Positions 27,694 to 36,461 of a DNA stretch of 64,000 nucleotides are shown here, piece after piece; the stretch's first letter is position 1, and the number at the start of each line of letters is the position of its first letter. Source of the stretch: Enteractinococcus helveticum (lineage in GTDB: Bacteria > Actinomycetota > Actinomycetes > Actinomycetales > Micrococcaceae); contig NZ_LXEY01000010.1 in assembly GCF_001657475.1 (NCBI RefSeq), positions 57,257-121,256 on the forward strand, in the 5' to 3' direction. The translations under genes and the position numbers were made by a program. Below the pieces are notes generated by a model. It did no database searches, was not told the origin of the DNA, and saw nothing but the letters and a program-made list of their open reading frames with translations.

Positions 27694-27966
27694 GTGGCAG
27701 TCATGGGGCGTGGCAACATTCCACCCGACCAGCATCCGCAACGCCCTGATCCGGAACAGGGCCGTTCGGCAACCCGTATGGGATTTTTTATGGTTCTGGT
27801 GTTCTTCTTTGGCGCCGTGATCCTCATTGGTATTGGGGTCACTTTTTTGAGCATTCCTGACCAGTCAGCCGTGTGGGCCTACGGAGCCTTTGCGCTGGCT
27901 GGAGTATGCGTCATTCTTGCCGTTCGGCGCATCGTCAGGATTTCCACGGGGAAGGAAAAGTACTAA
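27694..27966 (+). CDS. Small two-helix membrane protein (paralogue of 23944)
   Basis: A 90-residue protein with a polar, proline-rich start, two membrane helices (about residues 27-52 and 58-76) and a basic tail. It shares the D-P-E-x-G-x-S-A-T-R-x-G-x-F core with the protein at 23944. It follows hmp by 156 bases and is convergent with the regulator gene two bases away. Confidence 0.7.
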   Translation: MAVMGRGNIPPDQHPQRPDPEQGRSATRMGFFMVLVFFFGAVILIGIGVTFLSIPDQSAVWAYGAFALAGVCVILAVRRIVRISTGKEKY

Positions 27967-27968
27967 CC

Positions 27969-28712
27969 CTAGACAGGGCAGTCAGTTTCGGTTGCTTCAG
28001 CAGCCACGCGCTGCTGGGCGGCAAGAGCGAATTCCGCAAGCTCGGCATCGGTGCGGTGACCATCGATGCCGGGCACTGTTGCGTTAACCGCTGGTTTCTC
28101 ATCCTCTAACCCCAGCACCAGTAAGCAACTGTGTGCGGTGGTAAATGGGTGCAGACGACGCAGCTTCAGCGGACCGTCGACCTGTTCAAGTTGCTGGCGC
28201 ACGAGCTTGGCGTGCACCGAGCACACCGCCGGACGGTCTGCTTCTAACAGTTCCTGATAGATACACGGTTTGACGTCGACGGTCAGCTGGTCGTTATCGA
28301 TCACGGGTTCCATGCCGACGTCGTCGAGGTGTTCATAGAGCACATCTAACTGGTGCCGCGCGTCGTCAGACAGGTCTTGGCCATGATCCAGTTCGGGGCT
28401 CAGCCGACGTAGCAGTTGGCCGCGAGCGCCAGCCTCTTCGGCGCGTTCCCGGGCGGTGGGGCTGTGGTCGGCGTCTTCGACCGGATGATATTCCATGGGA
28501 GGTCGACCGCGGCGGCCGGTATCGATGGGCCTTGCGGTGATGAACCCTTCGTCTTCGAGCACTCGCAGGTGATCACGTGCGGTGTTGACGTGAATCTCGG
28601 CGGCTGCGGCGAGCGCTTTAAGGGTCTGGCCGGGCTGCCGTTGGATGGCGTGGAGCAGTTTCAGTCTGCTGCCTTCCGTCAGTCCCCGGTAATCGGTAAC
28701 TCTGCGAGGCAT
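27969..28712 (-). CDS. SufR-like winged-helix regulator with conserved cysteines
   Basis: A 247-residue protein: N-terminal winged helix (LKALAAAAEIHVNTARDHLR, residues 32-51) with an R-G-R-P wing, and a C-terminal domain with Cys150, Cys164 and Cys196 spaced as in SufR-family iron-sulfur regulators (C-I-Y-Q-E, A-V-C-S-V-H-A, H-S-C-L-L). Such proteins sense Fe-S status or nitric oxide by cluster loss. Its position beside hmp suggests control of NO detoxification. Cys245 near the end is extra. The cluster itself is inference. Confidence 0.8.
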   Translation of the reverse strand: MPRRVTDYRGLTEGSRLKLLHAIQRQPGQTLKALAAAAEIHVNTARDHLRVLEDEGFITARPIDTGRRGRPPMEYHPVEDADHSPTARERAEEAGARGQLLRRLSPELDHGQDLSDDARHQLDVLYEHLDDVGMEPVIDNDQLTVDVKPCIYQELLEADRPAVCSVHAKLVRQQLEQVDGPLKLRRLHPFTTAHSCLLVLGLEDEKPAVNATVPGIDGHRTDAELAEFALAAQQRVAAEATETDCPV

Positions 28713-28829
28713 GCCTTTATCTTAGGGACACCCGCTACGTTACTGGCCAGTTACTTCGCGATGGGCGGGACCGGGCTCGTGATACCTCAGACTCTTTGGT
28801 CCCTGAGCGGTTAAATGCCGCAGCACATT

Positions 28830-30632
28830 TCAGCCTTGTGCGCGCCGATATACAGTCTCGCGATGTCCCTGCCCGCCTTGACGATTCACAATGCTTTCCG
28901 ATACCAGGCGTTGGATTCCGTAGCGGGTTTGGGACAGACTCAAATTCGCGGCCTCAGCAATGTCGTGGATGTTCATGGTTTCCTCCCCCAGAACGTTCCA
29001 CAATGTGGCCCCGTGTTTACTCGCTGCGGCTGCCCGGACAGCAAGGTCATGATCGTCATTACCGCGTGGCTCCGGCGCACCGGCCTCAACGGTGTGCACG
29101 GGTTGAACTGGCGCACCCGCGTCGGGGGCGGGCTGAAACTCGACAGTTCGACCGAATCGTTGTGTATCCGTACGGAGCCATGCGTCGTCGAGTCGGTAGC
29201 TCGTCGAGTTGAGACTGACCAGAGCCCGCACCAGGCCCAGATCGGCAAGGCGATCTAACTGACGGAGCGCACTTTTAGCACCCGTTGGACCGTATTCGCG
29301 CTGCAAAGCTTCTGGGCTCCATCGCGTACCGTCGCTCATCGACACCAGCAGGTAGCGCTGCTGGGTTGTGAAATGCTCATGTGACGGCAAGCTGGCCAGC
29401 CACTGTTGGTCGGTGTCGGCCAATGCATAGCGCCGGCCGACACCGACGGTGAAATGCAGTCCGGAATCGGTATAGGTCGGCGCATATAGCCCTGCTCGGC
29501 GGAGCGCCCATTGCACGTCTCGAAGCGTATGGCGCGCTGGATCGACGATTCTGTGGCCGCCGCTGACCGAGACGAATCGGCAGATTTCATATAGCGAAGT
29601 ATTCACGGCCGTTTCACGAGGCTCACGACCAAGCTGGTCCAGGTTGATCCGTTGTAACCCGCCGGGGCTCCTTACAGTCAGCTCGTCTTCGTGCAGTTCC
29701 AAATGCACGCTCTGCCCAGCGGTATGCGGGCTCAAATCTCTATGGACAAGCGCATTGGTGAGGATTTCTCGGATGACGACGATTGGGATGGTACTGCTTC
29801 GCGGATGAGCCTGCTGTTCAGGGCTTGGCCGTGACTGCCTTGCTTGGCGCATGACCCAGCGGACGGCGTCCTCCAATATCACAGGCACGGGACCTTCAAA
29901 ACGCTGCTGCTCAACATCTGGATCATTTCCTGCGGCTCGCAAGCCGGCGGTGATCCGGAGGTTGGGGAAGAACTGTTGTGGATACCGCCCCAGTGCGTAG
30001 AGCCCGGCGAGCGTCAGCAGACCGTCGTGCGACGTGACACTTTTTGCTTGGAGGATGTCTGCGTCGCTGGCTTGATGTAGGTACTCGGACTCCTGTCGAA
30101 CGGCTTCGACAAATTCTTGAACTAGCGTCTGATCGAGGTGCTCTAGCCCTGATCCGGAAATGACGTGACGATCGTGTGGCGTTGCCTGGTGGGCATCTTG
30201 GAGTTGTTGAATCTCTGAGACACCAAGCGGGTGATTGCCATATTCGGACCGCACGTACGCCTGATGTGTTGCCGTTACCCGACATGGAAGAACGGTCGTG
30301 TCCGGTCCGGGAACATTGACCACCAGCATGCTTTGGTCTTCGAAGCTGGCCCGAAAGAGCTGTACCGGGACAGCTGGGTTGATTCGATGCTGAGCCAACG
30401 CTTGGATCTCGGCTTCAAGTGTTTCCGTCTGGATGCCGTCATTGGATTGTGATGCACTTCGATCGTGCAGGTTGATCAGGATGGACCCACCACTTGGCAT
30501 ATTTGCGAAAGCACACAGTGTCTCAACCAGCGTCTCGTCTACGGTGTCACAGAGGGCAACGGTCAGCGGTGAACCGGTCCCAGTTTGCAACGCCTGGAGG
30601 ACATGATGAAACTCTGAAGCCGAAGTAATCAT
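28830..30632 (-). CDS. AlbA/Schlafen-like protein with ATPase-type domain
   Basis: A 600-residue protein. The N-terminal part resembles the AlbA_2 DNA/RNA-binding domain (A-F-A-N-M-P-S-G-G-S-I-L-I-N, residues 41-54); the middle carries a GHKL ATPase-like helix (IREILTNALVHRD, residues 288-300); two C-terminal helix-turn-helix regions follow (around 430-480 and 555-595). Proteins of this design are called ATP-binding or Slfn-type transcription factors; roles in stress response or phage defence are known for some relatives but not shown here. A dyad lies just upstream. Confidence 0.75.
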   Translation of the reverse strand: MITSASEFHHVLQALQTGTGSPLTVALCDTVDETLVETLCAFANMPSGGSILINLHDRSASQSNDGIQTETLEAEIQALAQHRINPAVPVQLFRASFEDQSMLVVNVPGPDTTVLPCRVTATHQAYVRSEYGNHPLGVSEIQQLQDAHQATPHDRHVISGSGLEHLDQTLVQEFVEAVRQESEYLHQASDADILQAKSVTSHDGLLTLAGLYALGRYPQQFFPNLRITAGLRAAGNDPDVEQQRFEGPVPVILEDAVRWVMRQARQSRPSPEQQAHPRSSTIPIVVIREILTNALVHRDLSPHTAGQSVHLELHEDELTVRSPGGLQRINLDQLGREPRETAVNTSLYEICRFVSVSGGHRIVDPARHTLRDVQWALRRAGLYAPTYTDSGLHFTVGVGRRYALADTDQQWLASLPSHEHFTTQQRYLLVSMSDGTRWSPEALQREYGPTGAKSALRQLDRLADLGLVRALVSLNSTSYRLDDAWLRTDTQRFGRTVEFQPAPDAGAPVQPVHTVEAGAPEPRGNDDHDLAVRAAAASKHGATLWNVLGEETMNIHDIAEAANLSLSQTRYGIQRLVSESIVNRQGGQGHRETVYRRAQG

Positions 30633-30650
30633 AGTTCCAGAGTCTATCTC

Positions 30651-30670
30651 AAGTAGTTAGACATCTACTT
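30651..30670. promoter_or_regulatory. Inverted repeat upstream of AlbA-like gene
   Basis: AAGTAG and CTACTT (8-base spacer) lie 19 bases before the start at 30632, a plausible autoregulatory operator for the helix-turn-helix protein. Confidence 0.4.
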
Positions 30671-30872
30671 TGGCAAACTAACTTTGAATGTTCTTTCTAG
30701 CCCTGTAATCATCAGGAATCTAAGCGCAGCATGCATCCTAACGATAAGCAAAGCGAAACTCTCAGAGTTCAAACGTATCCATAAAAACTTCTAAGGGGAC
30801 TGGTGCCCTGCTACGTGAACTAGACGCGGTGCGCCCCACCCGACGCACTCAGCCTCAGAGCAAAGACATGTC

Positions 30873-31997
30873 TCACTCTACTGGCGACCCCTGGACGATG
30901 GATTTGGGATCTCGATGCTCATGCGTGGCATCCAGTGCAGCTCGCATCACGTCATAAAAATTGTGGCGCTGCGCATAGGCGGCCCGTTGGATGCGTGCAC
31001 CAGAGCCAGCTTGCAAAATATCAGCCACCACAGTCTCAACGGTGCTGAGTTCGTTATACTCCGTGAGAACTTCACGGACACCATCCAAGAGTTGGGCCAC
31101 TACCTCTGCAGCCGGTGCGGGCTTGCCCGTGTGCGGCTGAATGAGCTCTGACTCCACCCCATATCTGCTTGCGTGCCACGTCCAGGATCGCAGGACAGTC
31201 ACCGGAACCGGCAGTGGCTCTTGATCCTGATTTCTGATGGCCGTTTCCACCAGTGCACGGGTGATGGCAGCGATGACGGCGGCATGCTCAGCCTTCAAAC
31301 AGACATCTGCGACTCGGACTTCTAGGGTCGGCTGATGATCACTGGGGCGAGCGTCAAAGTACAACATGCCAGCATCCAGCGGCACTCCACTATTGAAGAG
31401 CGCTTGGCACTGGGCCTTATAGGCTGCCGCGCTACCGTAAATCTCTGTGGGTCCAGAGTTCGGCCAACGGGTCCACTTTTGATACCGATACGAAGCAAAG
31501 CCACTATCGACCCCTTTGGCAAACGGGGAGTTACCACTCAAGGCCAGCAATACCGGCAGCCAGACACGGATGCGATCCACCGCGATCACGGCTTCTTCAA
31601 GGGAGTTGATGGCCACGTGGATGTGAAACCCATTGGTCAGCTGAGCAAAGGCGGTAGCACCAAAGCGTTCCGTGATCTGCTGATTGCGCTCCCCCTGCAC
31701 GATATGCGTGGAGTGATTCCCGGGGTCCACAGGCAGTGCCACAACTGTTCCGCCCGCGAGCGCAGCGGCCTCTTCCGCTAGCGTTCGCCCGGTTCGGATG
31801 GCTTCCAATTGCTCAGCCAGTGTGTACTGGGGTGGCGAGTTCACCTCCACCTGCTCCTGTTTAAATTCCGTGGTCAGGCTGTGGCCGCTGGGAACAGTGT
31901 TGCCTTGGGCTGCAACCACCAACATTCCCCGTGGCAGTGGCTCCAGCGACTCGGCGTCAACCAACAGGAGTTCCTCTTCCACCCCGAATGTACGCAT
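30873..31997 (-). CDS. YbdK-type carboxylate-amine ligase (glutamate-cysteine ligase 2 family)
   Basis: A 374-residue protein opening [14 protein letters not shown], the GCS2 signature, with N-G-F-H-I-H-V and L-E-V-R-V-A-D-V-C motifs of the ATP-grasp-like ligase fold. The family joins glutamate (or another acid) to an amine through an acyl phosphate; YbdK itself has weak gamma-glutamylcysteine activity. GTG, ATG and ATG lie in a row; 31997 gives the best spacing from AAAGGA. It follows the asparagine-synthetase-like gene by 41 bases on the same strand and probably acts on the same product. Confidence 0.85.
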   Translation of the reverse strand: MRTFGVEEELLLVDAESLEPLPRGMLVVAAQGNTVPSGHSLTTEFKQEQVEVNSPPQYTLAEQLEAIRTGRTLAEEAAALAGGTVVALPVDPGNHSTHIVQGERNQQITERFGATAFAQLTNGFHIHVAINSLEEAVIAVDRIRVWLPVLLALSGNSPFAKGVDSGFASYRYQKWTRWPNSGPTEIYGSAAAYKAQCQALFNSGVPLDAGMLYFDARPSDHQPTLEVRVADVCLKAEHAAVIAAITRALVETAIRNQDQEPLPVPVTVLRSWTWHASRYGVESELIQPHTGKPAPAAEVVAQLLDGVREVLTEYNELSTVETVVADILQAGSGARIQRAAYAQRHNFYDVMRAALDATHEHRDPKSIVQGSPVE

Positions 31998-32038
31998 CAT
32001 CACGTCCTTTTCTTATCCAAAAAGTATTCTGAGTTTGG

Positions 32039-33817
32039 TTATCCAACACCGTGCTGTTGTAGCCACATTTCCAGCAGCCCGACTTGCCACAGCACGTTGC
32101 CCCCGGTGGGAACATAATGATCGTTGGGATGAGCTAACAGCTCGTCAACAAAATCATCACGAAACAGGCCGCGTTCGCGTGCTTCAGGGGCTCGGAGTGC
32201 CTCGGTAACCCGAGAAAGAATGGGATCTTCGAGATGTTGGAGCGCTGGCACCGGGAAGTAGCCCTTTGCGCGATCTACAACTTGTGTCGGGAGCAGCTGG
32301 CGTCCAATGTTTTTCAAAATGCCTTTCCCGTTTTGCGCGGTTCGCAGCTCTGGCGGGCAGGTCACCACAAATTCAACGAACTCGTGATCCAGAAACGGTA
32401 AAACCGACTCGAGCCCGGCGGGCATCGACATGCTGCTGACCCGTTTGACTGGATCGTCGGCCAGAATTAGTTGGGTTTCAAGCCTCAAGACGGCGTCCAC
32501 GGCAGTCTCTGCCCCGGGTGCGTTCACATAACCGTCCAACAGCTCGCGGCTGACATTGGTCTCGGTCATCCATTCTTTGGCCAGCACCGCTGCTAAATCC
32601 TGGTGGTTGCGGTCTTCGAAAGCCTCCAGGAATGGCGCTAGTGCGGCGTCGCGCGAGACATCCTCGGCTTGGCGGTGGTAGTTATATCCAGCGAAAATCT
32701 CGTCGGCACCTTGACCGCACTGCACCACACTGGAACAGTCCGCGACCGCCAGGGAGTGCAGGTAAAAGGCGACGACGTCGTGACTGGCCATCGGCTCGGG
32801 CATTGCGGTGATCGCATCGCCGACCGCCGCATAGAGGTCGGTGCTGCGCAACTGCAGCGTGTGATGATCGGTGCCGAATTCTTGGGCCACACGATCGGAG
32901 TATTCAAATTCGTTGCCGGTGTGGGAGCCCACGGACTCGAAGCCGACGCTGTAGGTGGCAATATCTTTGACACCGGCGTCCGCCATCAGCGCCACCAGCA
33001 GGCTTGAATCCAGGCCACCGGATAACAGTACGCCCATTCGTTCCTTGGAGACGATGCCTCGTTGGACGGCGGCCGCTAATTGTTGCTGGATCGCCTCTTG
33101 CCACTGGCTGGCGCTCCAATGCTGACGCGCTGTATCGCGAGCGTAATCGGGTTGCCAATACACTCGATCGTGGGATTGGCCATCGGCTTCAAGAATGCGC
33201 ATGGTGGCTGGGGGCAGTTTGGTGATCCCGGCCAGTAAGGTGCGGGGCGCTGGCACGATGGAATGCCAACTCATATAGTGGTGCAACCCGACCTTGTCCA
33301 ACGAAGTATCGATGCCACCGCTGGCCACCAGGGCGGGAAGCGTTGACGCGAAACGCAGCCGGCCGTTGAGTTCGGCCAGGTAGAGCGGTTTGATGCCCAA
33401 TCGGTCCCGGCACAGGATGAGGCGGTTTCGTCGTTCATCTGCCACGATAATGGCGAAGTTTCCGTGCAGGTGGGTGACAAAATCTTGGCCCCAGTGACTA
33501 TAGGCTGCCAGGACCATTTCGGCCGGTGAGCCGGTGCGGAAACGGTAGTGCGGGGCGAGTTGAGCGTGGAGTTCGTCGCGGTTGAATAGGCGCCCGTCGA
33601 ACAGCACGGCAAGTTCTCGTTCGGTATCTATGATCGGTTTCGGGGCGTCCTCGGCGTCGTCGTCCAGACGCACTTGCCCGAAGGTGAGCCATCCTTGGTG
33701 CCTGACCACGGGCTCGTGGGTCGAGGCCTTCGCCAGGTGTTCCAGCATGGCGGACACTGGTTGTTCTTCGGCTCGGGTTGTTTTGAATGCAACTTCTCCT
33801 GCAATAGCAGTCAACAT
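32039..33817 (-). CDS. Asparagine synthetase-like ligase lacking glutaminase residues
   Basis: A 592-residue protein with AsnB architecture: N-terminal class-II amidotransferase-like fold, then the ATP-pyrophosphatase domain (LSGGLDSS at 265-272, C-G-Q-G-A-D-E-I-F-A-G-Y-N-Y) and A-K-G-Y-F-P-V-P-A-L near the C-terminus, which recalls N-acetylglutaminylglutamine amidotransferase. The N-terminus reads M-L-T-A-I-A-G-E instead of M-C-G-I-A-G-E, so the nucleophile Cys2 is absent; the glutamine-binding N-G-E is D-G-R and S-D-x-E is S-P-A-E. As in beta-lactam synthetase, it probably uses ammonia or an internal amine. A TTG start one codon later would leave Thr at position 2. Confidence 0.82.
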   Translation of the reverse strand: MLTAIAGEVAFKTTRAEEQPVSAMLEHLAKASTHEPVVRHQGWLTFGQVRLDDDAEDAPKPIIDTERELAVLFDGRLFNRDELHAQLAPHYRFRTGSPAEMVLAAYSHWGQDFVTHLHGNFAIIVADERRNRLILCRDRLGIKPLYLAELNGRLRFASTLPALVASGGIDTSLDKVGLHHYMSWHSIVPAPRTLLAGITKLPPATMRILEADGQSHDRVYWQPDYARDTARQHWSASQWQEAIQQQLAAAVQRGIVSKERMGVLLSGGLDSSLLVALMADAGVKDIATYSVGFESVGSHTGNEFEYSDRVAQEFGTDHHTLQLRSTDLYAAVGDAITAMPEPMASHDVVAFYLHSLAVADCSSVVQCGQGADEIFAGYNYHRQAEDVSRDAALAPFLEAFEDRNHQDLAAVLAKEWMTETNVSRELLDGYVNAPGAETAVDAVLRLETQLILADDPVKRVSSMSMPAGLESVLPFLDHEFVEFVVTCPPELRTAQNGKGILKNIGRQLLPTQVVDRAKGYFPVPALQHLEDPILSRVTEALRAPEARERGLFRDDFVDELLAHPNDHYVPTGGNVLWQVGLLEMWLQQHGVG

Positions 33818-34110
33818 AAATGATCTAACGTCCTCATGAATATTTTGGTGTTCTGTTCTTCCTTTGTGCTTAATCTACGAGCCAGGTCCAAGGGTTTTGT
33901 GGTCACCGACCCTCACAGTGACCGAACGTGGCAACCAGTTGCCAACCGGTGGACTATGACTCGTGGCTACCGCTGCCAAAACGGAAAGAACCAGTCCCTG
34001 CAGGCAGGGTGTCTTCTGAAGGGCGGCTCAAGTGCACTGCATCTGCGTCTTTCATTTCACGGTATTGATCCGCCCTGAGAATCTGCTGGCAGAAGCTGCA
34101 AAAGGAACCG
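33818..34110. other. Intergenic stretch, nothing recognised
   Basis: Between the synthetase-like gene and thpR. It holds a small TGGCAAC/GTTGCCA dyad near 33930 and should contain the promoter of the two-gene ligase operon, but I see no clear -35/-10 pair. Confidence 0.4.
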
Positions 34111-34671
34111 TTAAATATTCAGGGGCCCTGCCAAGGGCGCATGTGCAACGACGCGGTAGCGTGGCCCGCTGCTGGCATCGGTACCACGCACAAGCTGAAC
34201 CTGCGTGGCCTGCCAAGCCACCGGCTCTACTATGTGCTGGGTGAAGAGATCCTCGGCCGGGCGGGGTCTAGGGCGTACCCGGCCGATGGTCACGTGGCCG
34301 TGAAACGGTCTCCGACCAGCCCAGCGGTCAGACGAGAGCTGGCCCATGCGTTCAATGAACGCCGTCCCCAGCTCGTCCGCGCCCTTGACGGGCACCGCGA
34401 GGCTGTTTCGGCCCAACCAGTGGGTGGCGCCTGCAAGTGTCAACGTGGTGGCCGGTAGCTGGGCGGCGACTTCGGTCATCGAGATGACAAGGCGGTGTTC
34501 GTCGTGGGAATGTCCGATAAATACCAGCGTGCAATGCAGGTCAGCTGGATGATTCCAGGAAACCTTCAACGGGCGCTGCGCTGGCAGGGCGGCCCGGATG
34601 GTGTTGACCAGGCCGGTGAGGTGAGCCTGGACGGGCGGCGGGAGCATGAGCCCGATGAAATAGCGTGTCAT
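34111..34671 (-). CDS. thpR: RNA 2',3'-cyclic phosphodiesterase (2'-5' RNA ligase family)
   Basis: A 186-residue protein with the two H-x-T-x catalytic motifs of the 2H phosphoesterases: His46 in H-C-T-L and His126 in H-V-T-I, spaced as usual. These enzymes open 2',3'-cyclic phosphates on RNA. It starts MTRYFIGLMLPP; an upstream extension of 30 codons overlaps the menG end and was rejected. It lies 19 bases downstream of menG. Confidence 0.85.
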   Translation of the reverse strand: MTRYFIGLMLPPPVQAHLTGLVNTIRAALPAQRPLKVSWNHPADLHCTLVFIGHSHDEHRLVISMTEVAAQLPATTLTLAGATHWLGRNSLAVPVKGADELGTAFIERMGQLSSDRWAGRRPFHGHVTIGRVRPRPRPAEDLFTQHIVEPVAWQATQVQLVRGTDASSGPRYRVVAHAPLAGPLNI

Positions 34672-34690
34672 GCTCCTGGGGCCTGATCCG

Positions 34691-35407
34691 TTAGTCGGCG
34701 GGTTTTTGTGCCCAGTGAATGGCCATGGTGCCGAACATGTAGGTTCGGTATCCGGTGGCAACGAAGCCGGCTTCTTGCATCATGGCTTCGATGCGGTCGG
34801 CGGTGTGGAAGGCGCGTGAGGTACGCGATAGGTACTCGTAGGCGTCGGGGTTTTGGGTGATGGTGTTGGCCAGGCGCGGCACCACATATTTGATGTATGC
34901 GGTGGAAAATGGTTTGACGACGTTGCGCGGGGCCGGGGACATCTCCAGGCTGGCCATCATGCCGCCGGGTTTGAGCACCCGGAATTGTTCTTCAAGGGTT
35001 TTGGCAATGTCGGTGACGTTGCGCAGCAGATACCCGTGGGTCACGGCGTCGAACGTGTTGTCCGCATAGGGCAGGTCCATAGCGTCGCCGGTGGCCCAGT
35101 GAATATTTCTGCCGCCGGGGCGCAGGCGTGCGACGTCGAGCATTTGCGTGGAAATGTCGAGGCCGTGGACTTCGGCGCCGTAGCGCTGATTGGCGGCCTC
35201 GAATGCTAAGTCGCCGGTACCGGTGGCGATGTCTAGGACTTTGGGGGTCGGACCGAGTTTGACGGCGTCAATGGTATCGCGGATAAAACGGGGTTCTTGG
35301 CCCCAGGTCATGACCAGGTTCATGAGGTCATAACGGTCGGCGATATTGTCGAACATATCCGCCACGGTGGCACCGTGGGCGTCTACGGCTGCATGATGTG
35401 TCGTCAC
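34691..35407 (-). CDS. menG: Demethylmenaquinone methyltransferase
   Basis: A 238-residue SAM methyltransferase with the UbiE/MenG signature: V-A-D-M-F-D-N-I-A-D-R-Y-D-L-M-N, motif I V-L-D-I-A-T-G-T-G-D-L, and L-R-N-V-T-D. It adds the last methyl group to menaquinone, the respiratory quinone of actinobacteria. Start is uncertain: GTG at 35407 or GTG at 35425, neither with a strong ribosome site. Confidence 0.92.
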   Translation of the reverse strand: MTTHHAAVDAHGATVADMFDNIADRYDLMNLVMTWGQEPRFIRDTIDAVKLGPTPKVLDIATGTGDLAFEAANQRYGAEVHGLDISTQMLDVARLRPGGRNIHWATGDAMDLPYADNTFDAVTHGYLLRNVTDIAKTLEEQFRVLKPGGMMASLEMSPAPRNVVKPFSTAYIKYVVPRLANTITQNPDAYEYLSRTSRAFHTADRIEAMMQEAGFVATGYRTYMFGTMAIHWAQKPAD

Positions 35408-35445
35408 AATCTCTAAGCCTAACACCCACGGGCACCGCGCGGATT

Positions 35446-36009
35446 CTAGTCTTCGATGAGGCCGTAGACGGTCAGGCTGGCTCGGCCAACGGTGTTGCCG
35501 AAGCGGTTGAACCCGAAGAATGCGTTGGAGGCATCTTCGGGGATGTCGAGTTTTTCCACACCCAGGGCGTGGATGGTGATGACGTAGCGGTGCGCGCCGT
35601 GTCCGGCGGGAGGGGCGGCACCGATGAAGCCGCGGCCGCCGCCGTCGTGCTTGAGCTGGAAGGCGCCTGCAGGCAGGCCAGAGCCATCGGGTGCCCCGGC
35701 ATTTTCGGCCAGTTCGGTCACGTTGGCCGGGATATTACCGACCGACCAGTGCCAGAAACCGGAGCCGGTTGGCGCATCTGGATCAAAGATGGTGACCGCA
35801 TAGGATTTGGTGCCCTCTGGAGCGCCGGCCCATTCCAAGTGCGGGGAAATGTCTTGGCCCCCGGGGACCCCCATGGCGCCCGAGTACTGGGCGAGCGGCC
35901 ATTCTTGGCCGTGGCGCACGGTATTGGAGGTGACGGTAAATTCTGGGACTTCTTCTAAGCGGGCGAATTTGTCGTTGCCGATGCGGGCGAGTTCTTGGAT
36001 ATCAACCAT
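35446..36009 (-). CDS. YbhB/YbcL-family PEBP-like protein
   Basis: A 187-residue protein with phosphatidylethanolamine-binding protein motifs: P-H-L-E-W-A-G-A-P-E-G-T-K-S-Y-A, the D-P-D-A-P-T-G-S-G-F-W-H-W anion-pocket motif, and G-A-H-R-Y-V-I-T-I-H. Bacterial members are abundant cytosolic proteins of unclear role. AAGGAG precedes the ATG at 36009, which settles the start. Confidence 0.9.
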   Translation of the reverse strand: MVDIQELARIGNDKFARLEEVPEFTVTSNTVRHGQEWPLAQYSGAMGVPGGQDISPHLEWAGAPEGTKSYAVTIFDPDAPTGSGFWHWSVGNIPANVTELAENAGAPDGSGLPAGAFQLKHDGGGRGFIGAAPPAGHGAHRYVITIHALGVEKLDIPEDASNAFFGFNRFGNTVGRASLTVYGLIED

Positions 36010-36065
36010 GTTGCTCCTTAAATTCACGGGGATGCATCCTTCAGCCTAGCGGAGGTGCACAACAA

Positions 36066-36110
36066 AGAACCCGGACCGATCTACGCTGGTGCGCAACCGT
36101 TCCGGGTTCT
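36066..36110 (-). terminator. Terminator of csbD-like gene
   Basis: AGAACCCGGA and TCCGGGTTCT form a perfect 10-bp stem 20 bases after the csbD stop; on the minus strand TTCTTTGTTG follows. It stands between the csbD-like gene and the PEBP gene. Confidence 0.6.
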
Positions 36111-36129
36111 GAGGTTAAGAATTGATTAG

Positions 36130-36348
36130 CTAGTCTTTTTTGTAGCCTTCGGTAAAGCCCTTGGCTCGTTCGCCGGCGTCGCGGGCGGTGTCTTTGGCTT
36201 TTTCAATACCTTCTTTTACTTTGCCCTGCACCTGTTGGCCCTTGCCTTCGGCTTCGGTATCAGGATCACCGGTTACCTTACCGGCACCTTCTTTGACCTT
36301 GCCAACGACTTTATCTTTCATGGCATCTGCTTTTTCATTGAAACCCAT
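36130..36348 (-). CDS. CsbD-family stress protein
   Basis: A 72-residue, very charged protein with the CsbD repeat pattern (K-V-V-G-K-V-K-E-G-A-G-K-V-T-G-D, then G-K-G-Q-Q-V-Q-G-K-V-K-E). CsbD proteins are small helical proteins induced by general stress; the mechanism is unknown. The GAGGTG site places the start at 36348. Confidence 0.88.
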   Translation of the reverse strand: MGFNEKADAMKDKVVGKVKEGAGKVTGDPDTEAEGKGQQVQGKVKEGIEKAKDTARDAGERAKGFTEGYKKD

Positions 36349-36461
36349 GCATTCACCTCGGTTCATCGGGGACAGGTTCGTTAACGACGCTAACGGGATT
36401 TGGTTGAAATGTCACCCAATTTCAGTGAACTCTGAGCCAACTACCAGCAATCCTTTGGCCG

